Positions 25,430-34,382 are shown, numbered from the stretch's first letter. The stretch is 64,000 bases of DNA from Polymorphum gilvum SL003B-26A1 (GCF_000192745.1 NC_015258.1:1-64000), one strand, 5' to 3'. Program-made: numbers and translations. The notes: generated from the sequence alone by a model not told the origin.

Positions 25430-26083
25430 GCCCTTCTGATCGGGCGGGCGCAGTCGGCAGGCACGCGGAACGAGCCCCGCCGCGCGACGGCGGATCAGGT
25501 GTGGTCGATATAGGCATGCCGCGAGCCTGTTGGTTTCGAAGCGCTCCCATTCCTTCCTCTCGACCGCCCTCCAGGGAGGTGCCGTGAAACCCGGGTTGCC
25601 CTTGTCCGAGGATACGCGCGCGATGGAAGAGCCGCCATACGATCGGCGCCGACCAGCGCATTCGTCATGGACATGATGCGGATGGGGCGTCGGTGAGGGA
25701 TCGACGGACACGGCGAGCCGTGCGGACGGGAGCCATCGTGAGAGAGCGGTGCCATCACCGCGGTCGCCGTCGGGGATCGCCGATGAACTCCGGGCGATGA
25801 TCGGTGTTCCTTGCTCGATTGAAGTGGGGCGCACCCGCGCAGACCTCGATGGATCTGGTGTGACCGAAGGACGACTTCGTCTCGATCGCCATCCCGCAAC
25901 GGCCATCCGCAACTTTCTTCCCCTGCGAACAGGTTCGCATTCCTCGCGATACAAGAAAGCTGCTCCCGGCCGCCCTCCACTTCGTTTCGGCCCAGAGGGT
26001 GCAGTGTCGATCACCCCCGGTCCTTACACCGCCATCGAGGCCGCGACAGGCGCGGCCCGAACAAACCGGAAAGGAACACGACA
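25430..26083. other. Long intergenic stretch before the DUF736 gene
   Basis: 650 bp without a supportable gene. It may be the eroded remains of a toxin gene that once followed the antitoxin-like frame, but no toxin motif was found. A GGAAAGGAA ribosome site for the next gene is at its right end. Confidence 0.35.
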
Positions 26084-26401
26084 ATGGCAGTCATCGGCGA
26101 ATTCATCACCAACGGCAACAACTCGATCATCGGCAACGTCCGCACGCTCACGGTCAGCATGAAGGCCCGCCTGAACCCCATCGAGCGCGTCTCGCGTGAC
26201 GCCCCGGACTTCCGCATCACCGCCGGCAACGGCGTCGAGGTCGGCGCGGGCTGGAAGGCGGTCTCCAACGACGGCGAGGAATACATCTCCGTCAAGCTGG
26301 ACGACCCGAGCTTCAACGCCCCGATCACCGCGGCGCTGTGGCCGAGCGAGAAGGAAGGCGAATACGCCCTCATCTGGAACCGCCCGAAGCGGGAGGCCTG
26401 A
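26084..26401 (+). CDS. DUF736 family protein
   Basis: 105 residues starting MAVIGEFITNGNNSIIGNVR. The pattern IGNVRTLTVSMKARLNPIER, then APDFRITAGNGVEVGAGWK and LDDPSFNAPITAAL is diagnostic of DUF736, a small beta-rich family common on alphaproteobacterial plasmids and integrative elements. Function unknown. Single gene with a good ribosome site and a strong terminator-like hairpin downstream. Confidence 0.9.
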   Translation: MAVIGEFITNGNNSIIGNVRTLTVSMKARLNPIERVSRDAPDFRITAGNGVEVGAGWKAVSNDGEEYISVKLDDPSFNAPITAALWPSEKEGEYALIWNRPKREA

Positions 26402-26454
26402 TCAACCCCGAGGAGCTCCGCCATCAGGCGGGGCTCTTCTCATACCGCATCAGG

Positions 26455-26491
26455 AAGCCGGTCGCGGGCATCGAGCCCGCTTCCGGCTTTT
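26455..26491 (+). terminator. Terminator downstream of the DUF736 gene
   Basis: AAGCCGG (26455-26461) pairs with CCGGCTT (26483-26489), with an inner GCGGGC/GCCCGC stem, followed by TTTT ending at 26491. It lies within 320 bp of otherwise empty sequence (26402-26721). A second weaker stem (GAGCTCCGCC/GGCGGGGCTC) sits just before it at 26414-26437. Confidence 0.75.
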
Positions 26492-26721
26492 CGGGTGCCA
26501 TACCGAGAGGGTGTGGTCTGCTCAGATCCACCTATCATGCCGGGGATACGGCACAGCGTCGAAGGACGAGCGGTACCCCCAATTTCGCATGGCCGGCTGA
26601 AGCCGCCAGCACGAAATCGGCTCCCCCACTCGCCGCCTCTGGCGGTCGCGAAGCGATCCTTGACCCTGTCCCGTCTCCCCGACCGCGGACGTCGTCTTTC
26701 ACAAACGTCAAGGAGACGACG

Positions 26722-26892
26722 ATGACGATTTCCCTCGAACAGCAAATCGAAGAGCTTCGGGCCGAGATGAAGAATGCCTGCGACGCCAACGACCGCCGCG
26801 TGATTGCGGCGGAGCTGGAGCTGGTGCTGGCCGAGCTTGCCGCCATCGAGGCCGAGCAGGACGGCCGCGTGAGCGCGGAGCCTCCTTTCTAG
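26722..26892 (+). CDS. Small coiled-coil protein
   Basis: 56 residues from the ATG at 26722, starting MTISLEQQIEELRAEMKNAC, with a strong ribosome site (AAGGAG, 6 bases upstream). The whole protein is a predicted helix with Glu/Leu heptads. A larger in-frame extension upstream is not supported by a ribosome site. Small genes of this kind sit next to DUF736 on related plasmids. Function unknown. Confidence 0.6.
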   Translation: MTISLEQQIEELRAEMKNACDANDRRVIAAELELVLAELAAIEAEQDGRVSAEPPF

Positions 26893-26932
26893 GAGGCCTC
26901 CATGTGCTGCCATAACCAGCAGCACGTTCGCC

Positions 26933-27211
26933 TCAGCCGTTGAGCGCGTCCTTCACCGCCTTGCCCGGCGTGAAGGTCAGCTTCTTCGAAGCGGCGATCT
27001 TGATCGTCGCACCGGTCGCGGGATTGCGGCCCTCGCGCTCAGGCGTGTCCTTGACCTTGAACTTGCCGAAGGACGGGATGGAGGTTTCCGCGCCGGCCTT
27101 TGCCGCCTCTGCGATCTGGTTGAAAACGCTTTCGACGATGGCCTTGGCCTGCGTCTTGGTCAGGTTCTGCTCGGATGCGATCTTGTCTGCGATCTCATTG
27201 GTGGTCGTCAT
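26933..27211 (-). CDS. hup: HU family DNA-binding protein
   Basis: 92 residues from the ATG at 27211. MTTTNEIADKIASEQNLTKT starts the helical dimerisation part, and IPSFGKFKVKDTPEREGRNP then ATGATIKIAASKKLTFTPGK is the conserved beta-arm and core of HU. A ribosome site (AGAAAGGGG) precedes this ATG; a start 11 codons upstream is less likely. HU bends DNA and organises the plasmid; plasmid-borne copies may lower the fitness cost of carriage. Confidence 0.92.
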   Translation of the reverse strand: MTTTNEIADKIASEQNLTKTQAKAIVESVFNQIAEAAKAGAETSIPSFGKFKVKDTPEREGRNPATGATIKIAASKKLTFTPGKAVKDALNG

Positions 27212-27265
27212 GGATGATCCCCTTTCTTCCGTGCGCCGGATCATCCCCTTCGGCCCGGGCTCTTG

Positions 27266-27559
27266 TCACGGGCCTTCGGGGCGGCCACTGCGAGAACGAG
27301 CGCTATTTCCACAACTTGCTGCCGGTCGATAGCCTTTTTTCCGTTTGCACCGTGCAAGTTCGAGGAAGCGGAACGCCGCCTGCGCCTCCGTCTCAAACAA
27401 CTCGCTCATTTCTCCGCCGGACTTGCCGATGCGTCCCCAGGACCTGACGACCGCAGTTTCCCCGAACAGGGTCGGCTGGATCGATAGCATGTAGTACCGG
27501 GCCATGTTCCTGGCGCGGTCGATGCGTTCGCAATAAAGCTGATAGGGATAGAGGCTCAT
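27266..27559 (-). CDS. WGR-domain protein
   Basis: 97 residues. RNMARYYMLSIQPTLFGETA then VVRSWGRIGKSGGEMSELFE contains the signature WGR triplet (about residue 41), followed by FRFLELARCKRKKGYRP. Stand-alone WGR proteins are common on rhizobial plasmids; in PARPs the WGR domain binds DNA ends and nicks. The last 17 residues are Arg/Ser-rich. It lies 55 bp after HU on the same strand, and just inside the IS21 insertion. Confidence 0.88.
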   Translation of the reverse strand: MSLYPYQLYCERIDRARNMARYYMLSIQPTLFGETAVVRSWGRIGKSGGEMSELFETEAQAAFRFLELARCKRKKGYRPAASCGNSARSRSGRPEGP

Positions 27560-27795
27560 CGCAGGATGGTCGCCTGTAAATCACACCTCGTCCAACGAGA
27601 GTTTTGAATCGGTCGCTCCGGATCGATTCATGACGGTGATGAATGTCGCCGCCCGCCATCTGTCAACGGCGGAGCAAAAGTCGTCCATTGGGCGGCGTAA
27701 AAGTAGGCCACCTGACGCCGCACGCGGGGAACGTCGGGAGGGCGTAGCCCGACCAGAGTTTCCCGCGTGCGGCGTTGGCGACTTTTTGAGGGGCT

Positions 27796-28566
27796 TCAGC
27801 CTGCCCTTCGGGCGCGGCTTTGAGCGAGACGATAGCTGTCGCCGTTCATCTCGAGGATGTTGACGTGGTGGGTCAGCCGGTCGAGCAGTGCGCCGGTCAG
27901 CCGTTCCGATCCCAGCGTCTCGGTCCATTCGTCGAATGGCAGATTGCTGGTGATCAGGGTGGCACCGCGTTCGTAGCGTTGCGCGATCAGCTCGAACAGC
28001 AATTCCGCCCCGGTCTTTGACAATGGCACGAAGCCCAGTTCGTCGATGATCAGGAGCTTGTAGGCTGCCATCTGCTTCTGGAAACGCAGCAGACGTCGCT
28101 CGTCGCGCGCCTCCATCATCTCGCTGACCAGGGCAGCGGCGGTCGTGAAGCCGACGGACAAGCCCTTCTGGCAGGCGGCCAGACCGAGACCGAGCGCCAC
28201 ATGGGTCTTGCCCGTGCCGCTGGGGCCAAGCGCGATGACGTTCTCGCGCCGCTCGACCCATTCGCAGCGGGCCAGCTCCAGCACCTGCATCTTGTTGAGC
28301 TTCGGGATAGCGGCGAAGTCGAAGCTGTCGAGGCTTTTGACGACCGGGAACCTCGCCGCCTTGATGCGGCGTTCGACCTTGCGGCGATCCCGTTCGATCA
28401 TCTCCTGCTCAGCAAGCCGAGTGAGGTATCCGACATGGTCCACGCCCTGTGTGGCGCAGAGCCGGGCCAGCTTCTGATACTCGCGCTGGAAGGTCGGCAG
28501 CTTGAGGGTCTTGAGCGTGTGGGAGAGCAGGATCGCAGGGGGATTGTCTGACGCTTGGGTGCTCAT
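27796..28566 (-). CDS. istB: IS21-family helper ATPase IstB
   Basis: 256 residues from the ATG at 28566, overlapping the istA stop (ATGA). Walker A is GPSGTGKTHVALGLG (about 113) and Walker B LLIIDELGF (about 175). The sensor-like region TLITSNLPFDEWTE and RLTHHVNILEMNGDSYRL complete the DnaA/AAA+ fold. IstB binds the IstA synapse and target DNA and stimulates insertion. A longer in-frame extension upstream reads through istA out of phase and was rejected. Confidence 0.93.
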   Translation of the reverse strand: MSTQASDNPPAILLSHTLKTLKLPTFQREYQKLARLCATQGVDHVGYLTRLAEQEMIERDRRKVERRIKAARFPVVKSLDSFDFAAIPKLNKMQVLELARCEWVERRENVIALGPSGTGKTHVALGLGLAACQKGLSVGFTTAAALVSEMMEARDERRLLRFQKQMAAYKLLIIDELGFVPLSKTGAELLFELIAQRYERGATLITSNLPFDEWTETLGSERLTGALLDRLTHHVNILEMNGDSYRLAQSRARRAG

Positions 28567-30086
28567 GCGGCATCTCCCGCATGCGTCGACAGAAGCCGCA
28601 TATAGGCCTTTGCCGATGTCTTCTCGACGGTGGCTCTTGGCAGGTACGGGTAGATGGACAGGTCCAGTCTCGGCGGCCGCCGCTCCACCTGGCACAGGAG
28701 AAGATGCTTGACGGCATCGAAGCCGATGGCCCCGATCTGGAGGGCCTGCTTCACCGCCACATGCAGATCGGCAAGCTCGAAGCTTTCCAGCAGCCGCAGC
28801 ACCTGCACATACTCGCGCCGGCCATGCTTTGCCATGCGCGCTTCCATCAGGCGGCGCAGCGTGGCGAACGCCTCGGGCAGATCCCAGCCCTGAAGAGGAG
28901 CGGCCTGATCCAGCGCGTTGATCTTCTGTTCGATCAGCGGCAGGTAATGCAGCGGGTCGAACACAACGTCTTCCCGTTCCCAGCTTCGAGGATGACGAGC
29001 GATGATCTCGCCACGGCAGCCGATCACCACCTCGTCGACATAGCCCCGGATCCATACATCCTGATGGCCGAAGGCGACCGGGACGGAGTAGTCGTTGGTC
29101 CTGTAGCGCACCAGCGCCTGGGAAGAGACCCGACCGCTGGCCTGATCGCAGGCCTCAAAAGGCGAAGCTGGCAGCGGCCGCATCGCCGCAAGATCGCGCT
29201 GCAGCCGTTCTGCGATCGTCTCGCTCTCGCCGCGCAGCCTGTCGCGCTGGCGCTTGCGGCATTGCTCTTCCAGCCAGGCGTTGAACTCATCCCACGTCGC
29301 AAAGCGCGGGATCGGCACCATGAAGTTGCGACGGGCATAGCCGACGAGGCCTTCGACGCTTCCCTTGTCATTACCCTTGCCGGGGCGGCCATAGCGATCC
29401 CGGATCAGGTAGTGGGACAGGAAGCCGCTGAACAGCACTGTCCGCTTGCGCGTGCCATCGGCCAGGATCTTCGACACCAGGCAGCGGTCGTTGTCATAGA
29501 CGATCGATTGTGGCACCGCCCCGAAGAAGGCGAACGCATGGACGTGGCCATCAATCCAGGCCTCTGACACCGCCGCCGGATAGGCCCGCACATAGCAGGC
29601 GTCGCTGTGCGGCAGGTCGAGCACAAAGAAGTGCGCCTTCTGCTCCACGCCGCCGATGACAACCACAGCCTCGCCAAAGTCAGCCTGCGCGTGGCCCGGC
29701 GGATGCGATAACGGCACGAACACTTCCTGCCGGCGCTGCTCCCGCTCGCGCATGTAGTCCTTGATGATCGTATAGCCGCCGGTGAACCCGCACTCAGCCC
29801 GCAACCGGTCGAACACACGCTTGGCCGTGTGGCGCTGCTTGCGCGGTACCTTCAGGTCTTCGTCCAGCCAATGATCAATGGTCGAAACAAAGGCGTCCAG
29901 CTTCGGCCGACGCACCGGGGCCTGACGGCGATAGCCCGGAGGCGTCGAATACGACAGCATCTTGGAAACGCTGTCGCGTGAGATATTGAAATGCTTCGCT
30001 GCCTGACGTCGGCTCATCCCCTCCGAGACCGCCAGACGCACCTTCAGATATAAGTCCACGGTGTAGATCCCCTGACCCTCCTGCAC
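28563..30086 (-). CDS. istA: IS21-family transposase IstA
   Basis: 507 residues starting MQEGQGIYTVDLYLKVRLAV. An HTH for end binding lies at about 20-45 (SRRQAAKHFNISRDSVSKML). The DDE integrase core spans about 120-300, with HAQADFGEAVVVIGG (first Asp), SIVYDNDRC (second Asp) and KGNDKGSVEGLVGYARRNF (Glu). The C-terminal domain is present. It is intact and, with istB, should be active. Confidence 0.93.
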   Translation of the reverse strand: MQEGQGIYTVDLYLKVRLAVSEGMSRRQAAKHFNISRDSVSKMLSYSTPPGYRRQAPVRRPKLDAFVSTIDHWLDEDLKVPRKQRHTAKRVFDRLRAECGFTGGYTIIKDYMREREQRRQEVFVPLSHPPGHAQADFGEAVVVIGGVEQKAHFFVLDLPHSDACYVRAYPAAVSEAWIDGHVHAFAFFGAVPQSIVYDNDRCLVSKILADGTRKRTVLFSGFLSHYLIRDRYGRPGKGNDKGSVEGLVGYARRNFMVPIPRFATWDEFNAWLEEQCRKRQRDRLRGESETIAERLQRDLAAMRPLPASPFEACDQASGRVSSQALVRYRTNDYSVPVAFGHQDVWIRGYVDEVVIGCRGEIIARHPRSWEREDVVFDPLHYLPLIEQKINALDQAAPLQGWDLPEAFATLRRLMEARMAKHGRREYVQVLRLLESFELADLHVAVKQALQIGAIGFDAVKHLLLCQVERRPPRLDLSIYPYLPRATVEKTSAKAYMRLLSTHAGDAA

Positions 30087-30181
30087 ATGTTGCAGAAGGA
30101 AAATAGGTGGACGACTTTTACGCCGCCCGCGGCAGGACTATCCCGCCGCTACCGTGGCCGAATTTTGCACCGCCGCTCTCA

Positions 30182-30593
30182 GATCGGTCGTCGCGCTGAC
30201 CGAGTTCCGGCAGAGCGCGCATTGGAGCACGTCGCGGGCTATACGATCGGACTAGACATGACGGTGCGTGGCGCCGAGGAGCGAAGCATGCGCAAATCGA
30301 TCGACAGCTATTCGGTGTTGGGTCCCTGGCTCGTTACAGCGGATGAGATCCCAGATCCCTCGCAACTTGACTTCGAGTTGAAGATTGACGGGATTACCCG
30401 GCAAAAAGCCAATACGCGTGACTTGGTTTTGAGCGTGCCGGAGCTGATAGAGATGGCTAGCCGGTTCTACACGCTTGAAGTGGGTGACGTCATCTTCACC
30501 GGGACGCCCGAGGGCGTTGGGCAGGTTGTTCCCGGCAATACGATGCATGCTTGGATCGACAGGATCGGATCGATGGAGGTTCTGGTCGTGTAG
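30182..30593 (+). pseudogene. Fumarylacetoacetate hydrolase family protein, 3' fragment
   Basis: About 137 residues of the C-terminal FAH fold survive: HVAGYTIGLDMTVRG, SYSVLGPWLVTADEIPDPSQ and DVIFTGTPEGVGQVVPGN, the metal-site and substrate-loop blocks. The N-terminal half is missing because the IS21 end lies directly at the break. The family includes hydrolases and decarboxylases of aromatic ring-cleavage pathways. It converges on the interrupted marR gene, a pairing often seen in aromatic catabolic clusters. It has no start of its own and is dead. Confidence 0.85.
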
Positions 30594-30647
30594 ATTTCGG
30601 GGCAATTGGCACACCCCACAGCGGGCGATCATTCCCGATGGTTAATC

Positions 30648-30882
30648 TCAGGAACCAAAACCTGTCGGGATTGACGGACGTGCATACGTTGCCGACTTAA
30701 GCACAAAGCTCGTCAGATTTGTCACGAGCTGGTGAGCTTCCTCGGCATCGAGTTTTGCCAGAATCAGCGACCTAAGCTTTTCGACTCGAGCGAAGCCTTT
30801 CTGAACCAGAGAATCCCCGGCAGGGGTCAGATTGAGCACTTTCTGCCTTCCATCCGATCTGCTCATCTCTATTTGGAGCAGT
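30648..30882 (-). pseudogene. marR-type regulator, 3' part split off by IS66
   Basis: This encodes the C-terminal half: QIEMSRSDGRQKVLNLTPAG (wing) and the dimerisation helices to the stop. It joins in frame to the 5' part at 33408-33696 when the IS66 element and one copy of the 8-bp target duplication are removed, restoring a 171-residue MarR protein (516 bp). The repair is exact, so the insertion appears recent and the gene was intact before it. Confidence 0.9.
30875..30882. repeat. Left copy of the IS66 target-site duplication
   Basis: GGAGCAGT lies directly before the element's first base (30883) and is repeated exactly at 33408-33415, directly after its last base. IS66-family elements make 8-bp duplications. 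Confidence 0.95.
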
Positions 30883-30902
30883 GTAAGCGCCACGGCGTGA
30901 CC

Positions 30903-32490
30903 CTACGCGGCGAGGCTTGACGGCATCCTGAAGCGCCACGGCATAAGGTCTTCGATGCCACTCTGCGGATGGCCGTCGAGGATGGCGCGAAGGGTGGCTT
31001 CGAGGTAGTCGACGGGGTTCACGCCGGACATCTTGCAGGTGGCGACCAGCGAGGCGAGCATGGCCCAGTTTTCGGCACCGACCTCGTTGCCTGCGAAGAG
31101 CGCGTTTTTCCGCGTCAGGGCAATCGGTCTGATTTGATTTTCGACAGGGTTGGTGTCCAGCTCGAGGGTGCCTTCGTCCAGAAAGCGGATCAGGCCGGGC
31201 CAGTGCGCGAGGGTGTAGCGGATGTCCTCGGCCAGCTGGGATTTCTGCGGGATGCGCGAGAGCTGGGCTTCCAGCCAGGGCTTGAGTGCTGTGATGATCG
31301 GGCTTGCATGTTCGCGTCGGGCGAGCAGCCGCACTTCCGCATCCTTGCCGCGCACGGTCTTCTCGATCTGATACAGCAGCGCGATCTGGCGCAGCATCTC
31401 CTCGGCGATGGGGGAGCGGTCGCTCTCGAAGCGTTTCACGAAGCGGCGGCGGACATGGGTCCAGCAATAGACCAGCTGCCACGGGCCGGTGTCGCGCGCG
31501 ATCTCCGTCAGAGCGTTGTAGGACTGATAGGCGTCGCATTGCAGGAACCGGCCGCGGTATCCGGCAAGGAACTTCAGCGGATGCTCCTTCCCCCTCCGGG
31601 GGCTAGTGGAAGAGCACGATGGGTGGGCCGACACCGCCATGGCCGCGATCATCGGACACGACGGCCCAGAAGAAGCCGCTCTTGGTTGCCTTGCGGCCCG
31701 GGTCCAGCACCGGCGCGCGGGTCTCGTCGACAAAAATGCGGTCCGCGCCGCGCAGATGAGCCTTCATGTGATTGATGATCGGCATCAGGTGGAAACAGGC
31801 GCGGCCGACCCAGTTGCCGAGCGTGCCGCGGTCCAGATCTATCCCCTGCCGTTTGAAGATCTCCGCCTGGCGGTAAAATGGCAGGTGGTCACCGAACTTG
31901 GACACGATGATCGAGGCGATGAACAGTTCCGTGGGCAGCCCGCCGGGCACGACATGCTCGGGTGCGTGCGCCTGTGCCACGGCCTGCGAGCAGCGGCGGC
32001 AGGCATATTTGGGCCGCCGCGTGACCAGCACCCGGAACTGCGCGGGGATCACGTCGAGCCGTTCGGACACGTCCTCGCCGATCTTCGCCATCTCGCCGCA
32101 GCCGCAGGGGCAGCGCGTGCTTGCAGGCTCGATCACGCGCTCGACCCGGGGCAGATGCGACGGCAGATGCCCACGGTTGCGCTTGGGCTTACGGGGCTCT
32201 TCACCGCGCGCCCTTTGCATCGCAGCTTCAGCCTTCTCCTGTGCGGCCTCGAGCACTCCCTGGGCCAGTTCGGCATCTTCCAGAGGGAGGTTGAACTGAT
32301 CAGGCGACAGCTTCTCCGAGCGCTTGCCGAACTTCTCGCGCTGCGACGTGCGCAGGATGTCCTCCAGCCTACGGTTCGCCTCCTGCGACTCCGCAAGCGC
32401 CGCCTCCACCTCAATCAGGCGGGCTTTCAGAAGGGCGTTTTCTCGGGCGAGAACGGCGGCATCCATGGTCCGAAGTGAATCATGAGACAC
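30903..32490 (-). pseudogene. tnpC: IS66 transposase TnpC, frameshifted near 31600
   Basis: The first part (to about 31603) carries the leucine-rich N-terminus, the zinc-binding CPCGCGEMAKIGED region, and the start of the catalytic domain (DRIFVDETRAPVLDPG). It ends in VLFH and a stop. The second part continues in another frame with SPRRGKEHPLKFLAGYRGRF, QCDAYQSYNAL and the C-terminal TnpC block (DTNPVENQIRPIALTRKNAL). A change of one base (or loss of two) in the run near 31590-31605 explains the break. The start could also be at 32466. Sequencing error is possible in the G/C run. Confidence 0.88.
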
Positions 32491-32535
32491 CCGTTCTGGC
32501 CAGCAAAAACAGGAGTTTCCAGAGCCCCCAGGCGA

Positions 32536-32892
32536 TCATCCCGCCACCAGCGGGCGCCGCGCGCGCTCCGGCCGGACCAGCCGCCAGTCCAGCCCTTCGA
32601 ACAAGGCCGCCATCTGGGCGGAGGATATCCGCATCACCCCGTCCTGCGCCTGTGGCCAGACGAACTTGCCGCATTCCAGCCGCTTGTGGACAAGCACCAT
32701 CCCGGTCTGATCCCATATCAGAAGTTTGATCCGGTCCGCGCGTTTCGACCGGAACACGAAGACCGCGCCACAGAACGGATCGAGCCCGAACATCTCCTGC
32801 ACCGCCAGCGCCAGGCCATCAATACCCTTGCGGAAGTCCACCGGCCGTGTCGCCACGAAGACCTTCGCCGACCCGCCCTGGCCGAACATCAT
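32536..32892 (-). CDS. tnpB: IS66 family protein TnpB
   Basis: 118 residues. ATRPVDFRKGIDGLALAVQE, FRSKRADRIKLLIWDQTGMV and KRLECGKFVWP form the standard IS66 Orf2/TnpB signature. Its start overlaps the tnpA stop by 4 bp. It is required for IS66 transposition, though its biochemical role is unclear. Intact. Confidence 0.93.
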   Translation of the reverse strand: MMFGQGGSAKVFVATRPVDFRKGIDGLALAVQEMFGLDPFCGAVFVFRSKRADRIKLLIWDQTGMVLVHKRLECGKFVWPQAQDGVMRISSAQMAALFEGLDWRLVRPERARRPLVAG

Positions 32893-33323
32893 GATGCCGC
32901 GGCCCGCGCCGCGCGGATCGCTCGCGTCAGTTGCCTTTCGTCGGTATCGGCACCCGCCCGGATCACGACATCGCCTACAACAATCTCCAGATCGGATGCG
33001 GGACGCGCCGTCGCTGCATCCACCGCGCTGTCGTCGACAACCAGTTCCGCGAACATCGGAAGCGCCGCGATGCTATCGGGCAGAACCAGGTTGCCTTTGC
33101 GTATCTGCCTGCGCCAATCGTAGATTTGCCAGCGGGTGGTGCCGTGCTTGCGCGCGACATCGGCCACCTTCACACCCGGCATCATGCTCTCCGCCGCGAT
33201 CCGCGCCCGATCAGCCTTCGTCCGCCGCCGACGCCCGCTGGGCCCCTCGATCACCTCGAGCCGGGAAACCCCAACACCCCTTGAGCCGTCCAAATGGACG
33301 TCCATTTTGCCGTCTCTTTCCAA
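32889..33323 (-). CDS. tnpA: IS66 family protein TnpA
   Basis: 144 residues. The HTH is at about 30-70 (RRRRTKADRARIAAESMMPG, then VADVARKHGTTRWQIYDWRR), as in IS66 Orf1/TnpA proteins of the IS3/Tn554-type HTH class. The last 50 residues are acidic then Ala/Arg-rich. An internal ATG at 33305 is a possible alternative start. It overlaps tnpB by 4 bp. Intact. Confidence 0.9.
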   Translation of the reverse strand: MERDGKMDVHLDGSRGVGVSRLEVIEGPSGRRRRTKADRARIAAESMMPGVKVADVARKHGTTRWQIYDWRRQIRKGNLVLPDSIAALPMFAELVVDDSAVDAATARPASDLEIVVGDVVIRAGADTDERQLTRAIRAARAAAS

Positions 33324-33407
33324 TATCCAAACCCTCCGTCACGCACATGCGCGCAGAATGGCCGGATCAGCTCAGAAATGGCAGGAGGTGGTCGGCGTCG
33401 CGCTTAC

Positions 33408-33415
33408 GGAGCAGT
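33408..33415. repeat. Right copy of the IS66 target-site duplication
   Basis: GGAGCAGT, identical to 30875-30882, directly follows the last base of the IS66 element (33407). Confidence 0.95.
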
Positions 33416-33696
33416 CCACGTTTTTGGAGAACGGCAGCGGCTCGTCCACAGCTGGCCTTGTCTACGGCGGCTCTACGTGCCAGTTCGGTCACTGAAAGGT
33501 CCGGAAAATTGTGCGCTGTGGCGAGAATGATCCAGGTCACTGGCGTTAAACGCAAGCCTGCCATAGCTTCGTCGAAGCAAAATAGAAAGATTTGGTAACT
33601 GCGCCGAATTAGATGCGCGGGATGATCTGTCAGAACACGATGGCGGTCGATCGCATCCAAGGATTGCAAGCTCGTTGATGTCGAATGATCATTCAT
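33408..33696 (-). pseudogene. marR-type regulator, 5' part
   Basis: The start ATG is at 33696 (MNDHSTSTSLQSLDAIDRHR). The segment LTPVTWIILATAHNFPDLSV then TELARRAAVDKASCGRAAAV is the MarR winged-helix. The reading frame runs into the IS66 end after RGLL. Because IS66 cuts between recognition helix and wing, no functional repressor can be made. The natural target was probably the adjacent catabolic operon of which only the FAH fragment is left. Confidence 0.9.
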
Positions 33697-33890
33697 TGTC
33701 CAGATTCCATCAGCGCTTCGGCATACCGATAGCACAACAGTCTCTAAGTTTACGCGCCAATCGTGTCGGAAGCAAGTAACCAAAGCATGCTTGCAAGGTA
33801 CGCATCCGAGGTGGGCCGCCTTGTAGGAATTGTAGGATTTGGCACTGACTGTCCTTATTGGGGTCGGTTCCGGCTGAGGGCGGAATGGCA

Positions 33891-34382
33891 GTGCGCCGGG
33901 AGACCGGCAAGGAGTAGATGGTGCAAGTCCGTCACGATGAAGGAGTAGCAACCCACATCGGCCCCGAGCCGTGCGCAGACGCTCGTGAGGGCGTCGGCGA
34001 AGCGTCGGTAGGGGAGCATGCAGGCCAGCCATTGAGCCGCGAAATCGCCTCATCTCGGATGCCGACGCCGTTGTCATGGCGGAAGGCCACATGGGAAGGT
34101 GCGCTATTGCGAGCGCCCGACCAATCCGGCGCGGTCGTAGACCCTGGCATGCATGGAAGCTCTTTGCGCGGGAACCGGGAGATCTCCGGGTCGGCCCCGA
34201 CCTCTTCTATTGAGGGCGTGGTCCGCAGCGGGAAGGCGAGGAGTCGTAGCCGCCGATGAACGACACGGAGAAGTCTGACTCTGGCGTAGTAGCTGAGAAA
34301 CCGACGAACAAAGCTGGGCAACCGGTGGCGGAGTCGGTGGAGCCAAGGCCGGAAACCAACAGCGGCGATTCAGCAGAGCGCC
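33891..34382 (+). mobile_element. Group II intron 5' remnant
   Basis: The stretch begins GTGCGCC, the group II 5' end consensus (GTGYG). Domain I hallmarks follow: GGTGCAAGTCC at 33918-33928, GTAGCAACCCACATCGGCCC near 33946 and CGAGCCGTGCGCAGACGCTC near 33965. At 34256 it enters the first codons of an intron-encoded protein. Everything after about codon 43 is absent, including the reverse transcriptase and domains V and VI, because traA-like sequence takes over. The intron cannot splice or move. Confidence 0.75.
34256..34382 (+). pseudogene. Group II intron-encoded protein, first 40 residues only
   Basis: MNDTEKSDSGVVAEKPTNKA is the characteristic start of group II intron reverse transcriptase/maturase proteins in rhizobia. 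The frame leaves homology around 34375 and then reads traA-like sequence out of phase. No reverse transcriptase motif is present. It marks the deletion junction. Confidence 0.65.

Larger units (their letters stand above)
27661..30181 (-). mobile_element. Complete IS21-family insertion sequence (istA-istB)
   Basis: 2,521 bp. The left end TGTCAACGGCGG matches the inverted right end TGAGAGCGGCGG. The internal repeat GGCGGCGTAAAAGT is present at both ends, giving the multiple terminal repeats typical of IS21. It contains istA and istB, both intact. No clear target duplication is visible (flanks CCATC and GATCGG), suggesting that recombination with another copy has exchanged the flanks. The right-hand 101 bp are identical to the window's first 101 bp. 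Confidence 0.9.
30883..33407 (-). mobile_element. IS66-family insertion sequence inside marR
   Basis: 2,525 bp. The ends GTAAGCGCCACGGCG and (inverted) GTAAGCGCGACGCCG match the IS66 terminal consensus starting GTAAGCG. A perfect 8-bp duplication GGAGCAGT flanks it. It carries tnpA, tnpB and tnpC in the usual order on the minus strand. tnpC has a frameshift, so this copy may be unable to move by itself. Confidence 0.95.

Noticed and set aside
28567-29055. Extended start for IstB giving 419 residues
   Set aside because: The extension reads istA out of phase. The ATG at 28566 overlaps the istA stop as is usual for IS21.
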